In this document: in pieces, positions 1-5,297 of the stretch
Layout of the letters: each line of letters opens with the position of its first letter
Numbering within the stretch: the first letter of the stretch is position 1
Notes under the pieces: generated by a model
Told to the model about the DNA's origin: nothing
The model's input: only the letters and a program-made list of their open reading frames with translations
The model's database searches: none
Program-made: the position numbers and the translations under genes
Source of the DNA: Eubacteriaceae bacterium
Lineage (GTDB): Bacteria > Bacillota > Clostridia > Eubacteriales > Anaerofustaceae
NCBI GenBank assembly: GCA_017613995.1
Contig: JAGACT010000170.1
Location: 1 to 5,804, forward strand
Direction of reading: 5' to 3'
Length of the DNA: 5,804 nucleotides

Positions 1-104
1 CAGGCCAGGTCAAGTGGGAGATCAGCCTGGAGAGCGGCGAAAAGGCAGTGAAGAAGCTCGCCTACAGCGTCAGCTATCCGAAGGACAAGAGGGTCATCCT
101 CTGA
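1..104 (+). CDS. C-terminal end of a DUF4139 / MuiA-like protein (partial)
   Basis: Reading from base 3, 33 codons run to a TGA stop at 102-104. The visible peptide starts GQVKWEISLESGEK and ends SVSYPKDKRVIL. The pattern of G-x-V-x-W-x-I-x-L, then a G-E turn, then L-x-Y-x-V-x-YPKD is what I know as the closing beta-strands of DUF4139, the C-terminal domain of the 'mucoidy inhibitor MuiA' family, whose biochemical role is unknown. The rest of the gene lies outside the window, so length, signal peptide and N-terminal domain cannot be judged. The gene converges on csoR and is followed 37 bases later by a terminator. The family call rests on a short stretch: the coding assignment is fairly safe and the domain name somewhat less so. 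Confidence 0.66.
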   Translation, partial: GQVKWEISLESGEKAVKKLAYSVSYPKDKRVIL

Positions 105-141
105 TACCGCAGGCGATCCGGTTACAAAAAAGATGCAATAA

Positions 142-172
142 AAAACAGGGTGCGGATTTTGCACCCTGTTTT
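142..172. terminator. Bidirectional Rho-independent terminator between convergent genes
   Basis: A perfect 12-bp inverted repeat (AAAACAGGGTGC at 142-153 and its complement at 161-172) encloses a 7-base loop. On the plus strand the stem ends in TTTT. On the minus strand it runs into a longer T tract (complement of the A run at 140-145). It can therefore end both the plus-strand DUF4139 gene and minus-strand transcription coming from csoR. Confidence 0.9.
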
Positions 173-215
173 ATCATGTCCGTCAGCCGTGTAAGGCTCT
201 TAGAAACAAACATTA

Positions 216-237
216 GCCGGCCTTTTGAGAGACCGGC
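216..237 (-). terminator. Probable csoR transcription terminator hairpin
   Basis: Read on the minus strand, GCCGGTCT pairs with GGGCCGGC-type sequence to give an 8-bp stem with one G-U pair and a 6-base loop. A T-rich stretch (TAATGTTTGTTTCT) follows. It starts 12 bases past the csoR stop codon. The tail is less uniform than a classical U tract, and a stronger terminator lies 44 bases further on. Confidence 0.6.
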
Positions 238-248
238 GTTAAGCTTAC

Positions 249-521
249 TTACTGCATATTCGCGAACCTGGCGATGGCTTTCGTGAAATTCTCCAGTTCC
301 GCTTCGTCACCCTTGGCCACGGCGTCCTTCACGCAGTGGTTTATGTGTCCCTCCAGCACCACCTGTCCTGCCTTGTTCAGTGCGGACTTGGCGGCCGAGA
401 TCTGGGTAAGGATGTCCTCACAGGGTATATCCTCGTCTATCATACGGTCTATCGCCTTTATCTGACCCATGATCTTTGCCAGCCGGCGGTGAAGATTTTC
501 GGAATCCATGCACTGTATCAT
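249..521 (-). CDS. csoR: CsoR-type metal-sensing transcriptional repressor
   Basis: The product is a 90-residue all-helical protein of the CsoR/RcnR/FrmR family (DUF156), a small tetrameric DNA-binding repressor released by metal. The helix-1 signature LHRRLAKIMGQIKAIDRMI occupies residues 10-28. The metal ligands expected of copper sensors are present: Cys34 (DIPCEDIL), His59 and Cys63 (GHINHC, H-x3-C spacing), matching C36-H61-C65 of the M. tuberculosis protein. The sulfide sensor CstR lacks the His and FrmR lacks the second Cys, so Cu(I) is the best prediction. The start is the ATG at 519-521, with GGAGGT 6 bases upstream. A longer open frame reaches 566 but would start inside the promoter. 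The gene lies 85 bp downstream of the P1B ATPase on the same strand, has its own promoter, and probably represses the ATPase promoter. An extra Cys4 near the N-terminus is unusual. Confidence 0.93.
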   Translation of the reverse strand: MIQCMDSENLHRRLAKIMGQIKAIDRMIDEDIPCEDILTQISAAKSALNKAGQVVLEGHINHCVKDAVAKGDEAELENFTKAIARFANMQ

Positions 522-527
522 ATAGTT

Positions 528-533
528 ACCTCC
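528..533 (-). promoter_or_regulatory. Ribosome binding site that sets the csoR start
   Basis: The minus strand reads GGAGGT with 6 bases to the ATG at 519-521. No comparable site precedes the in-frame ATGs further upstream (566 and 560). Those also fall inside the promoter spacer, before the expected transcription start, so the 90-residue form is the correct one. Confidence 0.85.
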
Positions 534-546
534 ACACAACAACAAA

Positions 547-576
547 AGTATATCACTCATGAGCACATATTGTCAA
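547..576 (-). promoter_or_regulatory. csoR promoter (TTGACA, 18 bp, TATACT)
   Basis: The minus strand has a perfect -35 box TTGACA (571-576), an 18-bp spacer and a -10 box TATACT (547-552), one base from consensus. Transcription would start near 540 and leave a leader of about 20 bases before the csoR ATG. The spacer contains the 8-bp palindrome CTCATGAG (556-563). No ATACCC...GGGTAT operator of the kind found at the ATPase promoter is present here. Confidence 0.82.
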
Positions 577-606
577 CTTACGAGCTCTGTCACCGGGACG
601 CTCCGC

Positions 607-2514
607 TCAGACATTTCCTTTCCATCCGATAAGGCTCACGGAATTCAGTATCACCAGCACCGAACCGGCATTGTGCACCAGCGCGCCGCTGAGGGGCGAC
701 AGGATCCCCGTGAAGGCCAGAGCGATGGAGGCTAAGTTGAGGATCATCGAAACAGCCAGATCGGCCCTTATGGTCTTCATCATTTTTTTGGACAGTGCCA
801 GCAGATGGGGCAGCTGGGTGATATCGTCCTTCTCCAGGGCGATGTCTGAAGCTTCCACCGCTATGTCGCTGCCTATCTTTCCCATGCTGATGCCCACGTG
901 GGCGGCCTTGAGGGCTGCTGCGTCGTTGACACCGTCCCCCACCATGCACATTGGACGTCCGTTTTTCGCAGACTGGGTAATTATACTGAGCTTATCCTCC
1001 GGAAGGCACCTGGCATGAAATGAGCTGATGTTCAGCTGTTTTGCCACGCTCCTGGCCGCCTCCTGGCTGTCTCCGGTGATTATGACGGGCTCCGTTCCCA
1101 TGGAGCGTATCCGGTCTATCGTTACCCATGCTTCCGGCCTTACCTGGTCCGCAAGAGCGGCGGCTCCTATGCATATGCCTTCGCAGGTAACGTACATCAT
1201 GGTGCACCCCTCGGAATGCATCCAGCGGGCAAAAGCTGCTCCCCTGTCGCTTACCGGAACGTTCCTTTCGTTGAACAGATCGGCGTTGCCCACCATGACC
1301 CGCTTACCCTCTATGGTGCCCTCGATGCCACGCCCTGGGATCATCACGAAATCCTTCACCTCGGGCAGATCGTCCCTACTTCCTCCGCAGCCTCTTACCA
1401 CAGCCCCGGCCAGAGGATGTTCGGAGAGGATCTCCGCCGCCGCGGCAAGTCTCAGGACCTCATCCTTTGTGAAGGATTCGTCGAAGCTTTCACAGGATAC
1501 CACCTCGGGCTGTCCCATGGTCAGGGTGCCCGTCTTATCCAGTCCGATGCGTTTTACTTCGGATAGACGCTCCAGGGCGTCTCCGTACTGCACCAGTACG
1601 CCGCGCTTCGTCAGGTTTCCTATGGCGGCAGTTATGGCCGTTGGAGTAGCCAGAACCATGGAGCAGGGACAGAAGACCACCAGGACCGTTACGGCCCTTA
1701 CGGCGTCCCCGGTAACGAACCAGGTGATCACGGATGAAAGCAGTGCCGCCGCCACGATCCAGGTGGCCCAGCGGTCCGCGGTCAGTACGATGGGAGATTT
1801 GCTGACGTCGGCGGATTCCACGAGCCGTATCATCCTCTGAAGAGTGCTCTCCTCTCCCACCGTGTCGGCTCTCATCTCGAATGAACCGAACCTGTTCACG
1901 GTGCCCCCTATGACGCTGTCACCTGCGTTTTTGTCCACTGGAACTGATTCTCCCGTGATTATGGACTCGTCCACTGAGGAGAAGCCTTCCAATATCGTGC
2001 CGTCGGCCGGTATGCTCTCTCCCGGACGGACCCTGAGGATATCTCCGACAGCCACGGCTTCCGCGGATATGGTGTATTCACGGCCCATTATCACTTTCGT
2101 TGCGCTTCTGGGCTTGAGCCTCACGAGGGCTTCGATGCCGTTGCGGGCTTTTCTCACGGTCATTTCCTCCAGGGTGCCGCCCAGCTGCATGATGAACGCC
2201 ACCTCCGCCGCTGCGAAGACTTCTCCTATTATCAGGGAAGCCACCAGGGCAATGGAGACCAGAAGATCCGCCTTTATGTCAAAACTTGCAAACAGTGCCA
2301 CCAGAGCTTCCTTAACGATGGGTATGCCGCACAGCAGCACGCAGATCCATGCGGGATCCACACTGAGACTCCCTTTCAGCAGAAGACTCGCGATCAGTGA
2401 AGCGGCAGATACGGCGAAAACGATGATGTCCCGGATCGTTTCCTTCGAGTTGAAGATTCCATTGCGGTTCAGGGCCGCGTTACCGTATCCGGACAGGGAT
2501 TCTGACTTTTCCAT
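607..2514 (-). CDS. P1B-type heavy-metal-translocating ATPase, CPC type, no N-terminal metal-binding domain
   Basis: This 635-residue inner-membrane pump uses ATP to export a metal ion. All P-type motifs are present: TGES 187-190 (actuator), CPC 282-284 in the ion-path helix, DKTGT 326-330 with phosphorylated Asp326, SEHP 364-367, GRGIEG 394-399 (nucleotide domain), TGD 480-482 and MVGDGVND 524-531 (hinge). Hydrophobic helices lie near 29-47, 53-76, 82-97, 99-115, 251-268, 271-292, 582-602 and 606-629. The 28-residue N-terminus lacks a CxxC heavy-metal-associated domain, which explains why it is shorter than typical CopA. The last helix reads HNAGSVLVILNS (614-625), unlike the MxxSS of Cu pumps or the Asp-Gly of Zn/Cd pumps. 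As I recall, it and the CPCSM...PTAITAAIGN segment look closer to CtpC-like pumps. The downstream csoR and the operator boxes argue for copper, so specificity is unresolved. The start is supported by AGAGAGG 4 bases before the ATG. Confidence 0.93.
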   Translation of the reverse strand: MEKSESLSGYGNAALNRNGIFNSKETIRDIIVFAVSAASLIASLLLKGSLSVDPAWICVLLCGIPIVKEALVALFASFDIKADLLVSIALVASLIIGEVFAAAEVAFIMQLGGTLEEMTVRKARNGIEALVRLKPRSATKVIMGREYTISAEAVAVGDILRVRPGESIPADGTILEGFSSVDESIITGESVPVDKNAGDSVIGGTVNRFGSFEMRADTVGEESTLQRMIRLVESADVSKSPIVLTADRWATWIVAAALLSSVITWFVTGDAVRAVTVLVVFCPCSMVLATPTAITAAIGNLTKRGVLVQYGDALERLSEVKRIGLDKTGTLTMGQPEVVSCESFDESFTKDEVLRLAAAAEILSEHPLAGAVVRGCGGSRDDLPEVKDFVMIPGRGIEGTIEGKRVMVGNADLFNERNVPVSDRGAAFARWMHSEGCTMMYVTCEGICIGAAALADQVRPEAWVTIDRIRSMGTEPVIITGDSQEAARSVAKQLNISSFHARCLPEDKLSIITQSAKNGRPMCMVGDGVNDAAALKAAHVGISMGKIGSDIAVEASDIALEKDDITQLPHLLALSKKMMKTIRADLAVSMILNLASIALAFTGILSPLSGALVHNAGSVLVILNSVSLIGWKGNV

Positions 2515-2535
2515 TGTTCCTCTCTCTGAATTGAT

Positions 2536-2551
2536 ATACCCCTATGGGTAT
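2536..2551. promoter_or_regulatory. CsoR-type operator box 1 (over the transcription start)
   Basis: ATACCC and GGGTAT half-sites are separated by CTAT, a 16-bp box of the kind bound by CsoR-family repressors in Bacillota. It lies 23-38 bases upstream of the ATPase ATG and covers the expected transcription start (about 2549), so bound repressor would block initiation. Confidence 0.75.
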
Positions 2552-2555
2552 CTTC

Positions 2556-2585
2556 ATTATACCTATGGGGGTATATGTATGTCAA
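2556..2585 (-). promoter_or_regulatory. ATPase promoter (TTGACA, 18 bp, TATAAT)
   Basis: On the minus strand both hexamers match the sigma-70/sigma-A consensus exactly: TTGACA at 2580-2585 and TATAAT at 2556-2561, with an 18-bp spacer. The same spacer length occurs at the csoR promoter. The start should fall near 2549, giving a leader of about 35 bases. So strong a core promoter fits a gene held off by a repressor. The two boxes flank or overlap the -10. Confidence 0.87.
2559..2574. promoter_or_regulatory. CsoR-type operator box 2 (in the -35/-10 spacer)
   Basis: A second 16-bp box with ATACC and GGTAT ends around a GC tract (plus strand ATACCTATGGGGGTAT). Its centre is 23 bp from that of box 1, about two helical turns. 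It occupies most of the promoter spacer and overlaps three bases of the -10 hexamer. It is less symmetric than box 1. Confidence 0.7.
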
Positions 2586-2683
2586 CAGAAAAAACCATTA
2601 AAAATCGATAAGGAAGGCCATAATGATCGGACCGGGGCATTCAGTCTCTCCCCCAGGCGGCAGTAGCCGCATTGCAGAATAAC

Positions 2684-2721
2684 AAAAAAAAGAATGATGC
2701 CTTTTCGCGGCATCATTCTTT
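2684..2721 (-). terminator. Strong Rho-independent terminator of the esterase genes
   Basis: A perfect 13-bp stem (2689-2701 with 2709-2721) encloses a 7-base loop. On the minus strand it runs into an eight-T tract (complement of 2684-2691). It begins 28 bases past the stop of the last esterase and separates that cluster from the divergently regulated ATPase promoter. The plus-strand side has only TTT followed by GACTTTG, so it is weaker in that direction. Confidence 0.9.
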
Positions 2722-2749
2722 GACTTTGTTCAGCTGTCTTTGCTGCTTA

Positions 2750-3922
2750 TTACCATCTCCAGAGGATCTTTGCCAGTTCGAAGGCACATCTCCTCCAGAC
2801 GTTCCACTCATGGTATCCGGGGGCCACATACCTTACCAGGTTATAGCCTTCGGCTTTGAGCTGGTCGATCTGCTCCGCGGGAGACATGGGTCCGGCTTCC
2901 TGATCTCCGCATCCGTAGAAGCAGAGCCTGAGCCTTTCGTTGAAGATCTCCCTGGACTCCAGCACATACTTGAAATCGAACCTTGAATAGTTGTTCTTGG
3001 TGGGATTGTCGAATCTGAAGCTGCCGGAGAAAATCCCCAGGACGCTGAATACTTCGGGATATCCCAGCACAGCCATTCTGGCGTGTACGGAACCGTATGA
3101 CAGGCCCGCCACGGCACGGTGATCCTTGTCGGGGATCGTGCGGTACATGGAGTCGATGAAGGGCACGCACTCGGTGGCCAGAACCTTGTCGATGTCTCCG
3201 GAGCTGAAGAGCCCGTCTTCCTTCTCGGTGTAGTTGAAGCCGTAGGTCATGACCACTATCATTTCCTCGCACAGGCCCTCGGCCAGCATGTTGTCCATGA
3301 TGTAGTTGATCTTGCCCTGCCACAGCCATCCGGTCTCGTTCTCTCCGCCGCCGTGCATGATGTACAGCACGGGATAGCGCTTTTCGGTATTGGTCCTGTA
3401 TGAAGGAGGAGTGTACACATAGCAGTTACGGGTACGGCCAATAACTTCTGACTCGAACAGTTCCATGTGGACCGTTCCGTGGGGAACGTTCTTCAGAAGA
3501 TGATACGTGAAGTCCGGATCGTAGACGTCCACGAAGTTTATGGCGAAGGAGCAGCCGTATCCGATGGGCAGCTGGTTATGCATGCAGACGTTTCCGTCCA
3601 CCACGAATTCTATGTAGTGGAAGCCGGCGCATACGTCGGTGATGGTGACCTCGAAGTATCCGGGCATCTTCTCGCTCTTTGCCATGTCGTAGGTGTTGGG
3701 CATGCTGCCGCCGATGCCTCTGACCTGGCAGGTCTTGGCGTTGGGTGCGTAATATGTGATGGTAAAGCTACCGTCGGGGTTCGAGATGCATCCGGGCACT
3801 TCGTAGAAGTCTCCGGAGCTGCGGGAACCGTCTCCGTCGGGATAGCGCTGCTGATTCACCGGATCGAACATCACGGCGTGTTCATACAGGGACTGGTCTC
3901 TGAGATAATTCTTGTTGGGCAT
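2750..3922 (-). CDS. CE1/esterase-D family alpha/beta-hydrolase with N-terminal E-set domain (distal tandem copy)
   Basis: This 390-residue serine esterase belongs to the putative esterase family (PF00756), which includes feruloyl and acetyl esterases and enterochelin esterases. Residues about 40-133 form a beta-rich E-set/CBM48-like domain (DGSFTITYYAP, then GFHYIEFVVDG). The hydrolase domain follows from about 147. The HGGGEN loop (190-195) likely builds the oxyanion hole. Ser275 in GLSYG (273-277) is the nucleophile and His371 in PGYHEWNVWR the catalytic base. The acid should lie in GCGDQEAG (337-344), where Asp340 and Glu342 both compete. There is no signal peptide or membrane helix, so a cytoplasmic enzyme is expected. 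AAGGAG 7 bases before the ATG supports the start. The gene follows its paralogue by 25 bases, almost certainly in one transcript, and precedes a strong terminator. The substrate is not visible. An acyl ester of a plant-derived oligosaccharide is a guess from the family. Confidence 0.9.
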   Translation of the reverse strand: MPNKNYLRDQSLYEHAVMFDPVNQQRYPDGDGSRSSGDFYEVPGCISNPDGSFTITYYAPNAKTCQVRGIGGSMPNTYDMAKSEKMPGYFEVTITDVCAGFHYIEFVVDGNVCMHNQLPIGYGCSFAINFVDVYDPDFTYHLLKNVPHGTVHMELFESEVIGRTRNCYVYTPPSYRTNTEKRYPVLYIMHGGGENETGWLWQGKINYIMDNMLAEGLCEEMIVVMTYGFNYTEKEDGLFSSGDIDKVLATECVPFIDSMYRTIPDKDHRAVAGLSYGSVHARMAVLGYPEVFSVLGIFSGSFRFDNPTKNNYSRFDFKYVLESREIFNERLRLCFYGCGDQEAGPMSPAEQIDQLKAEGYNLVRYVAPGYHEWNVWRRCAFELAKILWRW

Positions 3923-3929
3923 TGTTTTC

Positions 3930-3935
3930 TCCTTT
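3930..3935 (-). promoter_or_regulatory. Ribosome binding site of the distal esterase
   Basis: The minus strand reads AAGGAG, 7 bases before the ATG at 3920-3922. It lies in the 25-base gap after the stop of the upstream paralogue. No promoter or terminator fits in that gap, which supports co-transcription. Confidence 0.8.
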
Positions 3936-3947
3936 TAGTTTATTCGT

Positions 3948-5126
3948 TTACCACTTGAAGAGCAGCTTGATCATTTCGAATGCACATCTCCTCCAGACGC
4001 TCCACTCATGGAAGCCCGGGGCAACGTAGCGTACGATGTTGTAGCCCTTGGCGATGTAGCTGTCGATCTCCTCCGCCGGAGCCATGGGGCCGGCTTCCTG
4101 GTCGCCGCAGCCGTAGAACATCAGCTTGATGCGCTCGTTGAAGTACTCCTTGCTCTGGAAGAAGTCGGTGTAGTTGAACTTGCTGACGGGATTGTTGTTG
4201 GTGGCGTTGGTGATGGTATCGAATCCGAAGCTTCCGGACCAGATTCCCACAGCGCTGAACAGATCGGGATGTCCCATGACGGTCATCCTGGAATGGATGG
4301 TGCCGTAGGACAGACCGGCGCAGGCACGGTACTTCCTGTCGGGGATGGTACGGTACTTTTTGTCGATGAAGGGCACGCACTCCAGGGCCAGCACCTTGTC
4401 GATATCTCCGGAACGGAAGGTACCGTCGGGATTCTCGGTGAAGTTGAAGCCGTGGTTGATGATAATGATCATCTCTTCGCACAGGCCCTCGGCTATCATG
4501 TTGTCCATGATGTAGTTGATCTTGCCCTGCCACAGCCAGCCGGATTCGTTCTCTCCTCCGCCGTGCTGTACGTAGAAGACGGGATAACGCTTATTCGGCT
4601 CGGTCTCATATGAAGGAGGAGTGTATACGTAGCAGTTGCGGTAGCGGCCCACCACGTCGGACTTGTAGATCTCCATGTGGACTGTTCCGTGGGGCACGTC
4701 CTTGAGCATGCTCCAGGTGAAGTCGGGATCGTATACGTCTATGAAGTTCATGGCGTAGGAGCAGCCGTAGCCGATGGGCAGCTGGTTATGGATGGTCAGG
4801 ACACCGTCCACCAGGAATTCGATGTAGTGGAATCCAGCGGGCACGTCGGTGATGGTGACCGTGAAGTAATCGGGCATGGTATCCGAGGGAAGCATGTCGT
4901 AGGTGTTGGGCATGCTGCCGCCGATGCCCCTTACCTGCACCTTCTTCGCTCCGGGAGCGAAATAGGTCAGGGTGAAGCTTCCGTCGGGATTGGACATGCA
5001 TCCGGGCACATCATGAAAATCACCCATTCTGGTGCGGAAATCGCCCTTGTCGAAACGCTGCTGATTGATGGGATCGAAGCACAGTGCGTGCTCATAGAGG
5101 GACTGGTCCCTGTAGATGTTGGTCAT
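3948..5126 (-). CDS. CE1/esterase-D family alpha/beta-hydrolase with N-terminal E-set domain (proximal tandem copy)
   Basis: This 392-residue paralogue of the next gene is colinear with it except for small indels near the N-terminus and an insertion around 303-314 (TITNATNNNPVS). By my count, residues 141-275 match it at about 76% identity. The E-set/CBM48-like domain spans about 38-131 (DGSFTLTYFAP, then GFHYIEFLVDG). In the hydrolase domain, HGGGEN is at 188-193, nucleophile Ser273 is in GLSYG (271-275), and His373 is in PGFHEWSVWR. The acid region GCGDQEAG (339-346) is unchanged, leaving Asp342 or Glu344. The protein starts MTNIYRDQSLYEH with no signal peptide, so it should be cytoplasmic. 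An ideal AAAGGAGG lies 5 bases before the ATG. The stop is 25 bases before the next gene. An AT-rich, promoter-like stretch lies upstream. Divergence is spread over the whole protein with the active site kept, which argues for two working enzymes with different preferences rather than a decaying copy. Confidence 0.9.
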   Translation of the reverse strand: MTNIYRDQSLYEHALCFDPINQQRFDKGDFRTRMGDFHDVPGCMSNPDGSFTLTYFAPGAKKVQVRGIGGSMPNTYDMLPSDTMPDYFTVTITDVPAGFHYIEFLVDGVLTIHNQLPIGYGCSYAMNFIDVYDPDFTWSMLKDVPHGTVHMEIYKSDVVGRYRNCYVYTPPSYETEPNKRYPVFYVQHGGGENESGWLWQGKINYIMDNMIAEGLCEEMIIIINHGFNFTENPDGTFRSGDIDKVLALECVPFIDKKYRTIPDRKYRACAGLSYGTIHSRMTVMGHPDLFSAVGIWSGSFGFDTITNATNNNPVSKFNYTDFFQSKEYFNERIKLMFYGCGDQEAGPMAPAEEIDSYIAKGYNIVRYVAPGFHEWSVWRRCAFEMIKLLFKW

Positions 5127-5131
5127 TGAGG

Positions 5132-5139
5132 CCTCCTTT
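5132..5139 (-). promoter_or_regulatory. Ribosome binding site of the proximal esterase
   Basis: The minus strand reads AAAGGAGG with 5 bases (CCTCA) to the ATG at 5124-5126. It is close to the ideal anti-16S match, points to efficient translation, and fixes the start codon. Confidence 0.88.
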
Positions 5140-5210
5140 TGTATTTATATTCTTAATGGAATCTCACTCGCTGATCCGGTCCGTAATTATGTTTTCGGGC
5201 CTTTTATATA

Positions 5211-5242
5211 ATTATATTATCTTCCCCGCCTCGCATTGTCTA
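5211..5242 (-). promoter_or_regulatory. Candidate promoter for the two tandem esterases
   Basis: In the 171-base gap the minus strand has TAGACA (5237-5242, one mismatch to TTGACA) and TATAAT (5211-5216), but 20 bp apart. TAATAT at 5214-5219 would give a 17-bp spacer with a poorer hexamer. The sequence around is strongly AT-rich (5202-5220), including the palindrome ATATAATTATAT (5206-5217). The -35 overlaps a GC hairpin (5225-5230 with 5245-5250). It is plausible but imperfect, and read-through from the upstream esterase is the alternative. Confidence 0.35.
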
Positions 5243-5257
5243 CGGGCGGGCGAAGGA

Positions 5258-5286
5258 ACTGCCTCCGTCGCAAAGGCAGAGGCAGT
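5258..5286 (-). terminator. Hairpin after the upstream esterase (weak terminator or attenuator)
   Basis: On the minus strand ACTGCCTC pairs with GAGGCAGT, extended by one G-U and one G-C pair to a 10-bp stem with a 9-base loop. It starts 11 bases past the stop of the partial esterase. It is followed by TCCTTCGCCC rather than a U tract, so it may only partly end or stabilise the upstream transcript. Confidence 0.4.
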
Positions 5287-5297
5287 CGGATACGCTC

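Larger units (their letters stand above)
2750..5126 (-). repeat. Tandem gene duplication of about 1.2 kb (two esterase paralogues)
   Basis: The two esterase genes are direct repeats with a 1210-bp offset in the aligned parts I checked. Identical tracts include 42 bases (3287-3328 and 4497-4538) and 36 bases (3683-3718 and 4893-4928). Elsewhere, third codon positions differ often. The duplication is thus not very recent, but islands of perfect identity remain. Confidence 0.85.

Noticed and set aside
14..286. Plus-strand open frame of 90 codons at the left edge
   Set aside because: It runs out of frame with the DUF4139 tail, through the bidirectional terminator and into the end of csoR. Its composition is not protein-like.
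522..566. N-terminal extension of CsoR by 15 residues (MLMSDILLLLCGGNY)
   Set aside because: The extension overlaps the promoter and would lie before the expected transcription start. GGAGGT sits correctly before the ATG at 519-521.
1028..2611. Long plus-strand open frames (1028-1840 and 1844-2611) opposite the ATPase gene
   Set aside because: They lie antisense to an unmistakable P1B ATPase, show no recognisable motifs and no ribosome binding site, and arise because codon usage leaves few stops on the opposite strand.
2656..2670. Small hairpin GCGGC-AGTA-GCCGC as a terminator
   Set aside because: The stem is only 5 bp with no T tract on either strand, and a far stronger terminator lies 20 bases away.
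3467..5129. Plus-strand open frames of 150-201 codons opposite the tandem esterases (3467-3958, 4008-4613, 4677-5129)
   Set aside because: They are Val/Gly/His/Asp-rich mirror translations of the esterase genes. Similar shadows at equivalent positions of both paralogues follow from the duplication, not from independent coding.
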